Assembly (NCBI GenBank): GCA_021772075.1
Contig: JAETNQ010000011.1
Location: 1 to 64,000, forward strand
Source of the DNA: Lachnospiraceae bacterium
Lineage (GTDB): Bacteria > Bacillota > Clostridia > Lachnospirales > Lachnospiraceae
Direction: 5' to 3'
Length of the DNA stretch: 64,000 nt
The position numbers were made by a program, and so were the translations under genes. A model generated the notes under the pieces. It was not told the origin of the DNA. It ran no database searches and saw only the letters and a list, made by a program, of their open reading frames with translations. Shown one piece after another: positions 33,712-43,000 of the stretch. Each line of letters begins with the position of its first letter. Position 1 is the stretch's first letter.

Positions 33712-35070
33712 ATGGCGTTTGAAAGCTTGACGGATAAACTGCAAAATGTATTTAAAAATCTGCGGAGCAAAGGCCGGTTGACGGAAGAAGATGTAAAGGC
33801 GGCTCTGAAAGAGGTAAAGATGGCTTTGCTTGAGGCTGATGTCAGTTTTAAAGTAGTGAAGCAGTTTGTAAAAGCTGTGGAGGCAAGGGCTGTCGGAGCG
33901 GATGTCATGAACGGGCTGAATCCCGGGCAGATGGTCATTAAGATCGTAAACGAAGAAATGATCGCCCTGATGGGGGCGGAAACGACGCAGATCCAGCTGC
34001 AGCCGGGCAAATCAACCACTGTGATCATGATGTGCGGCCTTCAGGGAGCCGGTAAAACGACGACTACGGCGAAAATTGCAGGAAAATTAAAAGCAAAGGG
34101 AAAGAAACCGTTGCTTGTCGCATGCGATATTTACCGCCCGGCGGCAGTGAAGCAATTACAGATCAACGGTGAAAAACAGGAAGTAGATGTGTTTTCCATG
34201 GGGGAAAACCATAAACCGTCGGATATTGCCAAAGCGGCTTTGGAACATGCAAAGAAAAACGGACATAATGCGGTGATTTTAGATACTGCAGGCCGGCTCC
34301 ATATCGATGAAGAAATGATGGCGGAGCTGCAGGAAATCAAAGCTTCTATGGAAGTCCACCAGACGATTCTCGTCGTAGATGCCATGACGGGGCAGGATGC
34401 CGTGAACGTGGCGAAAGAGTTTGATGAAAAAGTGGGCATTGACGGGGTGGTGCTTTCCAAGATGGACGGCGATACCAGAGGCGGAGCAGCCCTTTCCGTA
34501 AAAGCGGTAACGGGAAAGCCGATTCTCTATGTCGGTATGGGAGAAAAACTTTCGGATCTGGAACAGTTTTATCCGGACCGGATGGCAAGCCGCATCCTCG
34601 GCATGGGCGACGTTCTCACTTTGATCGATAAAGTCCAGGCTAACATCGACATCGATGAGGACAAAGAAAAAGAAATGGCTGCCCGGATGAAGAAGGGCAA
34701 ATTTGATTTTAACGATTATCTGGAAAGCATGAAGCAGATGAGAAAGATGGGAGGGCTTTCCAGTATTTTAGGAATGATACCGGGCATGGGACGGCAGATG
34801 GGCGATATTGAGTCCATGGTGGATGAAAAACAGCTATCCAGAACGGAAGCGATCATCCTCAGCATGACCCCTGCAGAAAGGGAGAACCCGAAGCTGCTGA
34901 ATTTGAGCAGAAAAAGCCGTATCGCGAGGGGAGCCGGCGTGGATATCGCAGTGGTAAACCGTTTTGTCAAACAGTTTGAGCAATCCCAGAAAATGATGAA
35001 ACAGCTGCCCGGCATGATGGGCGGAAGAAAAGGGAAAGGGATGTTTGGAGGAATGAAATTTCCTTTTTGA
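33712..35070 (+). CDS. ffh: signal recognition particle GTPase Ffh
   Basis: The 452-residue SRP54 homologue has an N domain, a G domain with GLQGAGKTTTTAKIA, DTAGR, and KMDGDTRGG, and a C-terminal methionine-rich M domain (from about 300) that binds 4.5S RNA and signal sequences. It recognises nascent membrane and secreted proteins and docks with FtsY. Gene order ylxM-ffh-rpsP is the classic Firmicute one. The SRP RNA gene is not in this window. Confidence 0.98.
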   Translation: MAFESLTDKLQNVFKNLRSKGRLTEEDVKAALKEVKMALLEADVSFKVVKQFVKAVEARAVGADVMNGLNPGQMVIKIVNEEMIALMGAETTQIQLQPGKSTTVIMMCGLQGAGKTTTTAKIAGKLKAKGKKPLLVACDIYRPAAVKQLQINGEKQEVDVFSMGENHKPSDIAKAALEHAKKNGHNAVILDTAGRLHIDEEMMAELQEIKASMEVHQTILVVDAMTGQDAVNVAKEFDEKVGIDGVVLSKMDGDTRGGAALSVKAVTGKPILYVGMGEKLSDLEQFYPDRMASRILGMGDVLTLIDKVQANIDIDEDKEKEMAARMKKGKFDFNDYLESMKQMRKMGGLSSILGMIPGMGRQMGDIESMVDEKQLSRTEAIILSMTPAERENPKLLNLSRKSRIARGAGVDIAVVNRFVKQFEQSQKMMKQLPGMMGGRKGKGMFGGMKFPF

Positions 35071-35102
35071 ATTTTCAGGGAATGCTTTGTAGGTTTGTAG
35101 AT

Positions 35103-35140
35103 AATAAAAATAAGTATTTTATAGAGTATTTATTTTTATT
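35103..35140. other. AT-rich hairpin between ffh and rpsP
   Basis: AATAAAAATAAGTA (35103-35116) pairs with 35127-35140 over 14 positions, with one G-T pair and a 10-base loop. All but one pair are A-T, so it would be a weak terminator at best, or an mRNA-processing site ahead of rpsP. Confidence 0.45.
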
Positions 35141-35188
35141 TCTTATAAAAATTTATCAATGGAAAGCAATATGCGGAGGTGAAAGAAC

Positions 35189-35434
35189 ATGGCAGTAAAA
35201 ATCAGGTTAAGAAGAATGGGTCAGAAGAAAGCTCCTTTCTATAGAATCATCGTAGCGGATTCCAGATCCCCGAGGGACGGAAGATTCATCGAAGAGATCG
35301 GAACCTATGACCCCAAAACAGATCCCAGTACCTTTAAAGTAAATGAGGAATTGGCTAAAAAATGGTTAGCAAACGGAGCACAGCCTACAGAAATTGTTAA
35401 CAAGATTTTCAAACAGGCAGGTATTACGAAATAA
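35189..35434 (+). CDS. rpsP: 30S ribosomal protein S16
   Basis: The 81-residue ribosomal protein begins [20 protein letters not shown] and contains [19 protein letters not shown], both family hallmarks. A strong GGAGGTG site precedes it. It is needed for 30S assembly. khpA follows by 29 bases. Confidence 0.98.
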   Translation: MAVKIRLRRMGQKKAPFYRIIVADSRSPRDGRFIEEIGTYDPKTDPSTFKVNEELAKKWLANGAQPTEIVNKIFKQAGITK

Positions 35435-35463
35435 GGATATCGGGCCGCTTTTGGAGGTGGACT

Positions 35464-35691
35464 ATGAAGGAATTAGTTGAAGTGATTGCAAAAGCACTTG
35501 TTGACAATCCGGATGAAGTTGTGGTAGCGGAGAAGGAAGAAGGCAGAAATGTCATTATAGAACTTCATGTCGCGCAATCCGATATGGGCAAAGTGATCGG
35601 GAAACAGGGAAGGATCGCAAAGGCGATTCGTTCCGTTGTGAAAGCAGCATCATCCAAAGACAATAAGAAGGTGGATGTAGAAATCGTTTAA
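35464..35691 (+). CDS. khpA: KH-domain RNA-binding protein KhpA
   Basis: The 75-residue protein is a single KH domain with the RNA-binding loop GKVIGKQGRIAKAIR. Homologues (YlqC/KhpA) pair with KhpB and affect cell division and RNA handling in Gram-positives. It sits between rpsP and rimM, as usual, and ends at a terminator. Confidence 0.95.
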   Translation: MKELVEVIAKALVDNPDEVVVAEKEEGRNVIIELHVAQSDMGKVIGKQGRIAKAIRSVVKAASSKDNKKVDVEIV

Positions 35692-35694
35692 AAG

Positions 35695-35723
35695 GAGTTG
35701 GCCGCCGGGCCAGCTCTTTTTTT
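35695..35723 (+). terminator. terminator behind khpA
   Basis: GAGTTGGCC (35695-35703) pairs with GGCCAGCTC (35708-35716) with one G-U, loop of four, then seven T residues. It splits the ribosomal cluster, so rimM is reached by readthrough or by its own promoter. Confidence 0.88.
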
Positions 35724-35748
35724 GGAAGGGGTTTGAAGAAAGGCAATT

Positions 35749-36261
35749 ATGGAAGATAAGCTGAGAGTGGGTGTTATTGCATCTACCCATGGAATCCGGG
35801 GAGAAGTTAAAGTTTTTCCTACCACGGACAGCCCGGATCGTTTTAAAAAGATGAAAAAGGTAATTCTCCGCCATGGAAAAGAAGAACAGGAACTCCAAAT
35901 CGAAGGGGTCAAGTTTTTTAAGAAATTTGCGATTCTGAAGTTCAAAGGAATCGACAATATTAACGATGTAGAAACATTTAAGGGCGGAGAACTTTATGTT
36001 GAAAGGGAAAATGCCCAGAAACTGGGGAAAGATGAATATTTTATTGCGGATCTGCTTGGTATTTCTGTCGTCAAAGAAGACGGGGAAATCCTCGGCGTAT
36101 TGAAAGATGTCATAGAGACCGGTGCGAACGATGTATATGTGGTGGAAATGAATCATAAAAAAGAATTGCTGATTCCTGCGATTAAACAGTGTATCCGGAA
36201 AGTGGATGTGGAAGCCGGGCGTATGGAAGTGCATTTGATGGAAGGGCTTTTAGAGGAATGA
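35749..36261 (+). CDS. rimM: 16S rRNA processing protein RimM
   Basis: The 170-residue protein begins with THGIRGEVKVFPTTDSPDRF, followed by a C-terminal PRC-barrel with EDGEILGVLKDVIETGANDVYVV. It binds S19 and helps the 30S head mature. Its stop overlaps the trmD start (ATGA at 36258-36261), implying coupled translation. Confidence 0.97.
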   Translation: MEDKLRVGVIASTHGIRGEVKVFPTTDSPDRFKKMKKVILRHGKEEQELQIEGVKFFKKFAILKFKGIDNINDVETFKGGELYVERENAQKLGKDEYFIADLLGISVVKEDGEILGVLKDVIETGANDVYVVEMNHKKELLIPAIKQCIRKVDVEAGRMEVHLMEGLLEE

Positions 36262-37673
36262 ATTTTTATATCATGACATTATTTCCGGAAATGATCGAGC
36301 AAGGAGCCAGGAACAGCGTTCTCGGCAGAGCCCTTGCCAATGGAATCCTATCTTTGGAAGCCGTCAATATCCGGGATTATACGAAGGACAAACACGGGAA
36401 AGCAGATGATTACCCTTATGGGGGAGGCGCGGGCATGCTGATGCAGGCGCAGCCGGTCTATGACTGCTGGCGGGCGATCGAGGAGAAAATAAAGGAAAAA
36501 TGCGGAAAGAAAGCCGGGGAAAAAACAAGGGTGATATATCTCACGCCCCAAGGGAAAGCTTTTCATCAGGAAATGGCCGGAGAACTCGCAAAGGAGGAAA
36601 ATATTATATTCCTTTGCGGACACTATGAGGGCATCGATGAACGGGCGCTGGAGGAAATCGTGACAGACTGCGTTTCCATCGGTGATTATGTATTGACAGG
36701 GGGGGAACTTCCTGCGCTGGTGATGGTCGATGCGATCGCAAGGCTTGTGCCGGGCGTGCTGAACAACGGAGACTCGGCGGGGGAGGAAACCTTTTTTAAC
36801 GATCTTCTGGAATACCCCCAGTATTCCAGGCCGGAACAATGGAATGGAAAAAATGTGCCGGAGGTATTGCTGTCCGGCAACCATAAAAAAATAAGGGAAT
36901 GGCGCTTGGCGCAGTCGGAAATCAAAACAAAGCGGCTGCGGCCTGATCTTTATGAAAAATATGCCCTGCGGAAAAAATTGACGGAAAAGCTTGTCAAAAG
37001 GAATAAAGCATTATATGCGGATATGTCGGAATGCCTGAGCAGGGGGAGGGGGGAGCTGCTTTATGCCGGAGAGGATGGAGCCGTACTCTGGGATAAAAAA
37101 GCGGACGTTTATATGCTGGCTGCTTTTGACGAAGGATCCGCAGAAAAAATCGTGGACCAGATACCGTCCGGGATCAGCGGGGGGCAGTTTATCCTGCATG
37201 AGGAATGGCTGCTGCCTCCGATGGAAAGACGATTTCGGGTAAAGGAAAAAATGATGTGCCAGCGGGCCGTTTATAATAGAGGCGTTTCTCTCCCGCGGTC
37301 AAAAGAAATCGCAATCCGGCAGCTGGATGTTTCCTGGCTTTCTGTGGTATTAGCGCATTATCATCTGGGATCAGAAGAATATGTGAAAGAACGGCTGGCT
37401 GCCGGCGCTGTATTCGGTGCTTTTGCGGAAGGAAAACTGGCCGGTTTTATGGGGGAGCATATCGAAGGAAGCCTGGGCATGATGGAAGTGTTCGCGGAGT
37501 ATAGAAGGCGGGGGATTGCTGCGGAATTGGAAAGCTATATGATTAATCTTCATTTATCCAGAGGATATCTTCCCTATGGAGATGTGATCGTCGGGAACGA
37601 GGCTTCCCTGAAGCTCCAAAAGAAGCTGGGATTAAAAGTCAGCAAGGAGATGTATTATTGGGCGGTTGTATGA
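36258..37673 (+). CDS. trmD: TrmD tRNA m1G37 methyltransferase fused to a GNAT-like domain
   Basis: Residues 1-~240 are a full TrmD: MTLFPEMIEQG, YGGGAGMLMQ, CGHYEGIDERA, GDYVLTGGELPALVMVDA and LRPDLYEKY. This SPOUT enzyme methylates G37 of tRNAs and prevents frameshifting. Typical TrmD ends there; this protein has 471 residues. The extra ~230 residues end in an acetyltransferase fold with GAFAEGKLAGFMGEH, then the acetyl-CoA-loop pattern EYRRRGIAAELE (about 414-425) and GNEASLKLQKKLGL. The frame is continuous and I see no internal start signal forcing two proteins. The start overlaps rimM by ATGA. What the GNAT part acylates is unknown. Confidence 0.93.
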   Translation: MNFYIMTLFPEMIEQGARNSVLGRALANGILSLEAVNIRDYTKDKHGKADDYPYGGGAGMLMQAQPVYDCWRAIEEKIKEKCGKKAGEKTRVIYLTPQGKAFHQEMAGELAKEENIIFLCGHYEGIDERALEEIVTDCVSIGDYVLTGGELPALVMVDAIARLVPGVLNNGDSAGEETFFNDLLEYPQYSRPEQWNGKNVPEVLLSGNHKKIREWRLAQSEIKTKRLRPDLYEKYALRKKLTEKLVKRNKALYADMSECLSRGRGELLYAGEDGAVLWDKKADVYMLAAFDEGSAEKIVDQIPSGISGGQFILHEEWLLPPMERRFRVKEKMMCQRAVYNRGVSLPRSKEIAIRQLDVSWLSVVLAHYHLGSEEYVKERLAAGAVFGAFAEGKLAGFMGEHIEGSLGMMEVFAEYRRRGIAAELESYMINLHLSRGYLPYGDVIVGNEASLKLQKKLGLKVSKEMYYWAVV

Positions 37674-37683
37674 TAAATTTCCC

Positions 37684-37724
37684 GGGATAAGTTTCAGGAT
37701 AAGTTTCTCAGGATAAGTTTCTCA
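37684..37724. repeat. three tandem 14-bp repeats
   Basis: AGGATAAGTTTCTC occurs twice in tandem, preceded by a shortened GGGATAAGTTTC, and the array ends in AGGG. It lies just upstream of the rplS promoter. It could be slippage DNA with no role. Confidence 0.75.
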
Positions 37725-37736
37725 GGGAAAAATTCC

Positions 37737-37765
37737 TTGCATTCTTCGTCTTTTTATGGTAAAGT
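37737..37765 (+). promoter_or_regulatory. rplS promoter
   Basis: TTGCAT (37737-37742), 17 bases, TAAAGT (37760-37765). It leaves a ~70-base leader before rplS with small hairpins, where L19 autoregulation is conceivable, though I do not recognise a defined leader motif. Confidence 0.6.
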
Positions 37766-37841
37766 ATTCGTGTTGCATAAAAAGTGGATGGTCCTCTGTA
37801 CTTTCATGTAGTAAGAACATCTGGATATGAAGGAGGCACAT

Positions 37842-38186
37842 ATGAACGATATTATCAGAGAAATCGAAGCAGAGCAGTTAAAGGAAAATGCACCGGAATT
37901 CAGGGTAGGCGACACGGTTAAAGTATACGGGAAGATTAAAGAAGGCAACCGTGAAAGAATTCAGGTTTTTGAAGGAATCGTTTTGAAGATTCAGAACGGC
38001 GGAAACCGGACGACTTTTACTGTAAGGAAATCTTCGAACGGAATCGGCGTGGAAAAGACATGGCCGCTGCATTCGCCGAATGTGGAAAAGGTGGAAGTCG
38101 TAAGACGAGGTAAAGTAAGAAGAGCGAAATTGTTCTACTTGAGAGACCGCGTAGGCAAGAAAGCGAAAGTAAAGGAACGGATTTAA
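37842..38186 (+). CDS. rplS: 50S ribosomal protein L19
   Basis: The 114-residue protein has [22 protein letters not shown] (seen as its parts FRVGDTVKV and EGNRERIQ), FEGIVLK and [11 protein letters not shown], all typical of L19 at the 30S-50S interface. Start ATG 37842 follows AAGGAGG; the earlier in-frame ATG at 37827 overlaps that site and is rejected. Confidence 0.98.
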   Translation: MNDIIREIEAEQLKENAPEFRVGDTVKVYGKIKEGNRERIQVFEGIVLKIQNGGNRTTFTVRKSSNGIGVEKTWPLHSPNVEKVEVVRRGKVRRAKLFYLRDRVGKKAKVKERI

Positions 38187-38201
38187 TAAGCCGGCAATAG
38201 A

Positions 38202-38240
38202 GAGGGCAATTACGATGTGTAATTGCTCTTTTCCGTTTTT
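38202..38240 (+). terminator. rplS terminator
   Basis: GCAATTAC/GTAATTGC (38206-38213 and 38219-38226) is extended downward by four or so more pairs and followed by TTTTCCGTTTTTT. Confidence 0.88.
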
Positions 38241-38305
38241 TATATTATAGTTATACTATAATTATATGATCTTTGGACATTTATACGGAAATCGGGATAA
38301 AAGGA

Positions 38306-38890
38306 ATGAGAAAAAGGCGCAAAGGATTAAGTTTCTATGAAAAAAAGAAAAAAATAAACGCCAGCGTGGTGAGGGAAATATTCGGTATGCTGTTCGGGAC
38401 GTTTGCAGCAGTATTTCTTGCCGCTGTGCTGGTATACAGCGTGGGTATGCGGACGAATATGATAGGGGTGTCCATGGAACCTTCCTTGTATAACGGACAG
38501 AAAGTATTGGTCAACCGACTGGTTTATAAACTTTTCCCGCCGAAAAAAGATGATGTGGTTGTTTTTCTTCCGGGAGGGAACCAGAACGTCCATTATTATA
38601 TGAAAAGAGTGGTGGCTGTTCCGGGGCAGAGGGTGCAGATCATAGACGGCATGCTTTATGTGGACGGCATTCCTGAGGAAAACGAAGCGTATGATAAAAT
38701 GGAGGATGCAGGGATCGCTGAAAATGAGATCCTTTTAGGCGATGATGAATATTTTGTCCTCGGAGATAACCGCAACAGCAGCGAAGACAGCCGGTCTGGC
38801 AACATCGGCCCTGTCAGCAGGGAAAGCGTTTATGGAAAAGCCTGGTTCCATATGAGCGGAGGCGGGGACGGCATGGGGCTGGTAAAGTAG
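38306..38890 (+). CDS. lepB: signal peptidase I, first copy
   Basis: This type I signal peptidase has one membrane anchor (FGTFAAVFLAAVLVYSVG). The catalytic serine lies in GVSMEPSL and the catalytic lysine in YYMKRVVAVPGQ. The substrate-pocket segment VLGDNRNSSEDSR is also present. It removes signal peptides from exported proteins. A TATAAT at 38256 suggests its own promoter behind the rplS terminator. The frame is open from a TTG at 38273; ATG 38306 is likelier, although AAAAGGA is unusually close to it. A second signal peptidase lies 1 kb downstream. Confidence 0.92.
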   Translation: MRKRRKGLSFYEKKKKINASVVREIFGMLFGTFAAVFLAAVLVYSVGMRTNMIGVSMEPSLYNGQKVLVNRLVYKLFPPKKDDVVVFLPGGNQNVHYYMKRVVAVPGQRVQIIDGMLYVDGIPEENEAYDKMEDAGIAENEILLGDDEYFVLGDNRNSSEDSRSGNIGPVSRESVYGKAWFHMSGGGDGMGLVK

Positions 38891-38944
38891 CGGCACGAAT
38901 GCGGGAAAAACGGTAAGTAGAACAGAAAGGTATTATAGGAAAAA

Positions 38945-39838
38945 ATGAATTATCAATGGTATCCGGGCCATATGACGAAGGCAAAACGGATGATGCAGGA
39001 AAATATAAAGCTGATTGATCTGGTGATCGAGCTGGTGGATGCGAGGGTTCCGTCCAGCAGCAGGAATCCTGATATTGACGAACTGGCAAAAAATAAATCA
39101 AGGATATTGCTTTTAAACAAATTTGATCTGGCAGACGAGGAATACAATAAAAAATGGAGCAATTACTTTAAAGAAAAAGGGATGTATGTGGTGGAGACCG
39201 ACTCCAGAAGCAAGGCCGGAATGAAAAATATCCAAAAAGCAGTACAGGAAGCCTGCAGGGAGAAAATCGAGAGAAACAGGAAACGCGGAATCGTCAATCG
39301 TCCGGTACGGGCTATGGTAGTGGGCATTCCCAACGTGGGAAAATCCACCTTTATCAATTCTTTTGCCGGAAAAGCATGTACAAAGACGGGGAACAAACCA
39401 GGGGTAACAAAGGGAAAGCAATGGATACGGCTGAACAAAGGGCTGGAACTTCTGGATACTCCCGGCATTCTGTGGCCGAAATTCGAAGAACAGTCGGTGG
39501 GGATGCGCCTTGCCTTTATAGGCTCTATGAATGACGATATATTAAATATTGATGAACTGGCGCTGGAATTAATACGCTTTTTGGAAAAAAATTATCCGGG
39601 CGCGCTGGCAGGACGTTATGGAGAAGATCTTCTAAAACGGAATGCGGAAGAAACGGATGGGCAAACGGAAAAGGCTCTTGCACTATTAAAAGGAATATGT
39701 ATCAACAGGGGCTGCTATTTAAAAGGGGAAGAACTCGATATGCCAAGGGCGGCATCTATTGTTCTGGACGATTTCAGAAACGGAAAGCTGGGCAGGATTA
39801 CGTTGGAGTTTCCGGATAATACACAGCCAAATTCATAG
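38945..39838 (+). CDS. ylqF: ribosome biogenesis GTPase YlqF (RbgA)
   Basis: The 297-residue circularly permuted GTPase has the G4 motif LLNKFDLAD before G1 GIPNVGKST and G3 DTPGILWPKFE, the permuted order that defines YlqF/RbgA. The N-terminus YQWYPGHMTKAKRMM is characteristic. It drives a late step of 50S assembly. It follows rplS and precedes rnhB as in Bacillus, except for two inserted signal peptidase genes. Confidence 0.97.
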   Translation: MNYQWYPGHMTKAKRMMQENIKLIDLVIELVDARVPSSSRNPDIDELAKNKSRILLLNKFDLADEEYNKKWSNYFKEKGMYVVETDSRSKAGMKNIQKAVQEACREKIERNRKRGIVNRPVRAMVVGIPNVGKSTFINSFAGKACTKTGNKPGVTKGKQWIRLNKGLELLDTPGILWPKFEEQSVGMRLAFIGSMNDDILNIDELALELIRFLEKNYPGALAGRYGEDLLKRNAEETDGQTEKALALLKGICINRGCYLKGEELDMPRAASIVLDDFRNGKLGRITLEFPDNTQPNS

Positions 39839-39849
39839 GAGCAAATGGT

Positions 39850-40389
39850 ATGAAAAAGGTATTAAAAGAAATATTGAGTACAAGTTTATATCTGCTGATC
39901 GTACTATGCCTGACTTATGTCGTCATTCATTTTGTCGGACAGAGGACTCAGGTGATCGGCGGGTCCATGGAGACTACCCTCAGTGAAGATGATAATCTGA
40001 TCGTGGATAAACTGACTTATCGTTTCCGGGAACCGAAACGGTTTGATATCGTTGTATTTCCTTTCCAATATGAAAAGGACACTTACTATATCAAAAGGAT
40101 CATCGGACTGCCGGGAGAGACTATTTTTATTGATGGCGAAGGAAATATTTTTATTAACGATGAATTGCTGACGGAAAGTTATGGCAAAGAAATTATAAAA
40201 GACGCAGGACGCGCTTATGAGCCGATTACCTTAGGGGAAGACGAGTATTTCGTTATGGGCGATAACCGGAATAACAGCCAGGACAGCAGGGATCCTTCCG
40301 TGGGAAATATTTCCAGGGACGATATTATCGGAAGGGCATGGATACGCATCTGGCCGTTGAATAAATTCGGCATTCTAAAGCATCAGTAA
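39850..40389 (+). CDS. lepB: signal peptidase I, second copy
   Basis: The 179-residue signal peptidase has an N-terminal membrane anchor (SLYLLIVLCLTYVVIHF). The catalytic serine is in GGSMETTL and the lysine in YYIKRIIGLPGE. MGDNRNNSQDSRD completes the pattern. It is shorter and not closely similar to the copy at 38306, so the two probably differ in substrate range. It starts 11 bases behind ylqF. Confidence 0.95.
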   Translation: MKKVLKEILSTSLYLLIVLCLTYVVIHFVGQRTQVIGGSMETTLSEDDNLIVDKLTYRFREPKRFDIVVFPFQYEKDTYYIKRIIGLPGETIFIDGEGNIFINDELLTESYGKEIIKDAGRAYEPITLGEDEYFVMGDNRNNSQDSRDPSVGNISRDDIIGRAWIRIWPLNKFGILKHQ

Positions 40390-40421
40390 AAATCGGGGAA
40401 TGGAAGGAATACAGACAGGGA

Positions 40422-41192
40422 ATGGAACAGAAGATAAATGAAATAAAAGCGATTTTTCAGGCAGCCGACAGGAATAAGCTGCCTGAAATTATAGAAGCAT
40501 ATTCCGGGGACCAACGAAGCGGCGTGCAGGCATTGGTCAAACATGCAAAAAAAACGTTGGAAAATCTTAAAAAGGAAATAGAACGAACGGAAAAAATGAA
40601 GGAATATGAATATCAATATGGAGAGTATTCCTATATCTGCGGTATCGACGAGGTGGGAAGGGGGCCGCTTGCCGGGCCGGTGGTTGCGGGGGCAGTTATT
40701 CTTCCGAAGAATTGTGATATTTTATATCTTAACGATTCCAAGCAATTATCCGAAAAAAAAAGAGAAGAGTTGTACGATATTATTATGGAAAAAGCGGTGG
40801 CGACAGGCATCGGATATGCATCCCCCCAAAGAATCGATGAAATCAATATTCTGCAGGCGACTTATGAGGCGATGCGCCAGGCGATCAGGCAGCTGCAGGT
40901 ACAGCCGGATCTGCTGCTGAACGATGCAGTGACGATTCCGGGGATACCTTTTCGGCAGATACCGATCATTAAAGGGGATGCCAAAAGCGTATCCATCGCG
41001 GCGGCAAGCATTATTGCCAAAGTGACAAGAGATAGGCTGATGGTTCAGTACGATGAGGTTTTTCCCGGATACGGTTTTGCATCCAATAAGGGCTACGGGG
41101 CGGCGGCCCATCTGGAAGCGCTGAAAAAATATGGGCCTACTGCGATACACCGACATTCTTTTATTCGGAATTTTATGGAGGTAGCGGATTGA
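40422..41192 (+). CDS. rnhB: ribonuclease HII
   Basis: The 256-residue enzyme has an N-terminal helical extension (about 1-65, as in Bacillus RnhB) and then the catalytic motif CGIDEVGRGPLAGPVV with the Asp-Glu-Gly signature. NDSKQLSEKKRE and KGDAKSVSIAAASIIAKVTRD follow. It removes ribonucleotides from DNA. Its TGA overlaps the TTG start of the next gene. Confidence 0.97.
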   Translation: MEQKINEIKAIFQAADRNKLPEIIEAYSGDQRSGVQALVKHAKKTLENLKKEIERTEKMKEYEYQYGEYSYICGIDEVGRGPLAGPVVAGAVILPKNCDILYLNDSKQLSEKKREELYDIIMEKAVATGIGYASPQRIDEINILQATYEAMRQAIRQLQVQPDLLLNDAVTIPGIPFRQIPIIKGDAKSVSIAAASIIAKVTRDRLMVQYDEVFPGYGFASNKGYGAAAHLEALKKYGPTAIHRHSFIRNFMEVAD

Positions 41193-43000
41193 ACTTATCC
41201 AGTTTGTTTCAGTATGGAAATAGGAATTTGAAAAGCAGGAGTACAGGTAAGGTACAGATACCGAATACCCCGTCAAATAGTTCTTCTTCCCATGCCGCGC
41301 GGGGACTGTCTGCCGGACAGACGCTGCAGGGGGAAGTCGTAAGCAGGAACGGGAACGAAGTGCAGATTCGGGTGGATAATAAAGACGTTGTCATATCCGC
41401 AAAACTGGATGCGGATGTCAATGTGTCCGTCGGGCAGAGCATGACTTTTGAGGTAAAGAACGGCACCGGCGCCCAGATAGCGCTCCGTCCTCTTTATGAA
41501 AACCTGACCAGCGATGCCAATGTGCTGAAAGCGCTGGAAGCGGCCAAGCTTCCAGCCGCAAATGAATGGATGCGCATGGTTTCTTCCATGATGGAAAACG
41601 GTATGTCCATTGATAAAAACGCGGTTATGGATATGAGCAGACTGTTGATGGCGAATCCGGGAGCCAGCCCGGAGACCATCGTAATGATGAAGAATCTACA
41701 GATTCCGGTCACGCCTGAAAATATCGGGCAGTTCGAGAATTATCAGCGTTATGAACATCAGATTTTAAGCAGCGTAACGGAAATTCTTATGGAAATTCCC
41801 CAGACATTTGCCGCCATGGTAAACGGAGGCAATGAAAATGCCGCTATCGATTTTTATATGCAGATCCTGCAGATGTTCAGCGGCAGCCAGACGGCCGCGG
41901 GAGAGGGTGCAAATGCAGTTCCGGGCGGGAATGTTTTTGCGGATATTATAGGCGGGACGGAGGAAACAATGGAAGCGGGAGAAAATGCCCGGGTTCCAAA
42001 CGGCGGAAATGGAGATGGGATCATAGCGTCCCGTCCGGAGACAGGAATTCTTCAGGATGCATATGTGCAGGCGAAGGGGGAGATGACGGAAAGCCTTATG
42101 GGAATGAGCGGAAAAACTGAGGCGAACCTCCCGGAAAACATGGCAGGAGACCCGGCTGGAGGGCTTTACCAGCCGCTATTGGGAGAAAATCTGGATATGG
42201 GGGAAAGATTCCAGCTGGCGGCGTCCCTGGGGCGGCTCGGTTTGCCGCCGGAGCAGCTGCAGCAGGTGAGGGATGGGAAGATACCCATAGAACAGCTTTT
42301 AAAAAATATAGAATCGTTCTTGGCTGAAAAAGGGGATGCCGTCAATAAAGAGGATCTTCTGCACCTGTTTGGCAGCAAAGAGTACGGACGGATCCTGAAC
42401 AGGCATATGGGCCGGCAATGGACAATACGCCCGGAAGAAGTAGCGAATAAGCGTGATGTGGAGGAACTTTACAACAGGATCAGGCAGCAGACGATGCGCC
42501 TGGCAGAATCGCTTGGGCAGGCGGCAAAGGATACCCCATTGGCGAAAAGCCTTACCACGATGCAGAGCAAAATTGATTTCATGAATCAGTTGAACCAAAT
42601 GTTCAATTATATACAGCTCCCGCTGAAAATGAGCGGCGGGGAAACCCATGGGGATTTGTATGTATATACCAATAAGAAAAGTTCTGTCAGGGAAGACGGA
42701 AGCGTCAGCGCCCTGCTTCATCTCGACATGGATCATCTGGGTTCCCTGGATGTATATGTCGTATTGAAAGAGCAGAATGTCAATACCCAGTTTTACCTTC
42801 AGGATGAAAGTATGATCGATTTTATTGCCGATCATATCCATATTCTGAACGAACGGCTGGAAAAAAGAGGGTATTCCCTGCATGCGGAAATGAAAATAAA
42901 AGAAGAAGAGCAGGAGGCTGCGGACGTGATAAAAAAAATAACGGCGCAGGAATCCAGATCGACGCTGCTGGCGCAGTATGCATTCGACGTCAGGGCTTAG
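41189..43000 (+). CDS. YlqG-like protein with FliK-type C-terminus
   Basis: The 603-residue protein corresponds by position and plan to Bacillus YlqG. The N-terminus contains a small beta domain (GQTLQGEVVSRNGNEVQIRV in part). The middle is long and low-complexity. The C-terminal ~120 residues (GDLYVYTNKK, HLDMDHLGSLDVYV, LNERLEKRGYSLHAEMKI) resemble the hook-length-control fold of FliK. No other flagellar gene is present. It starts at TTG with GGAGGT six bases upstream, overlapping the rnhB stop (TTGA). With ylqH it forms an orphan FliK/FlhB-like pair whose role is unknown. Confidence 0.75.
   Translation: MNLSSLFQYGNRNLKSRSTGKVQIPNTPSNSSSSHAARGLSAGQTLQGEVVSRNGNEVQIRVDNKDVVISAKLDADVNVSVGQSMTFEVKNGTGAQIALRPLYENLTSDANVLKALEAAKLPAANEWMRMVSSMMENGMSIDKNAVMDMSRLLMANPGASPETIVMMKNLQIPVTPENIGQFENYQRYEHQILSSVTEILMEIPQTFAAMVNGGNENAAIDFYMQILQMFSGSQTAAGEGANAVPGGNVFADIIGGTEETMEAGENARVPNGGNGDGIIASRPETGILQDAYVQAKGEMTESLMGMSGKTEANLPENMAGDPAGGLYQPLLGENLDMGERFQLAASLGRLGLPPEQLQQVRDGKIPIEQLLKNIESFLAEKGDAVNKEDLLHLFGSKEYGRILNRHMGRQWTIRPEEVANKRDVEELYNRIRQQTMRLAESLGQAAKDTPLAKSLTTMQSKIDFMNQLNQMFNYIQLPLKMSGGETHGDLYVYTNKKSSVREDGSVSALLHLDMDHLGSLDVYVVLKEQNVNTQFYLQDESMIDFIADHIHILNERLEKRGYSLHAEMKIKEEEQEAADVIKKITAQESRSTLLAQYAFDVRA

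Noticed and set aside
41189..43000. True flagellar hook-length protein in a flagellar operon
   Set aside because: No other flagellar structural gene is present, and the rnhB-ylqG-ylqH order is the known non-flagellar housekeeping arrangement.
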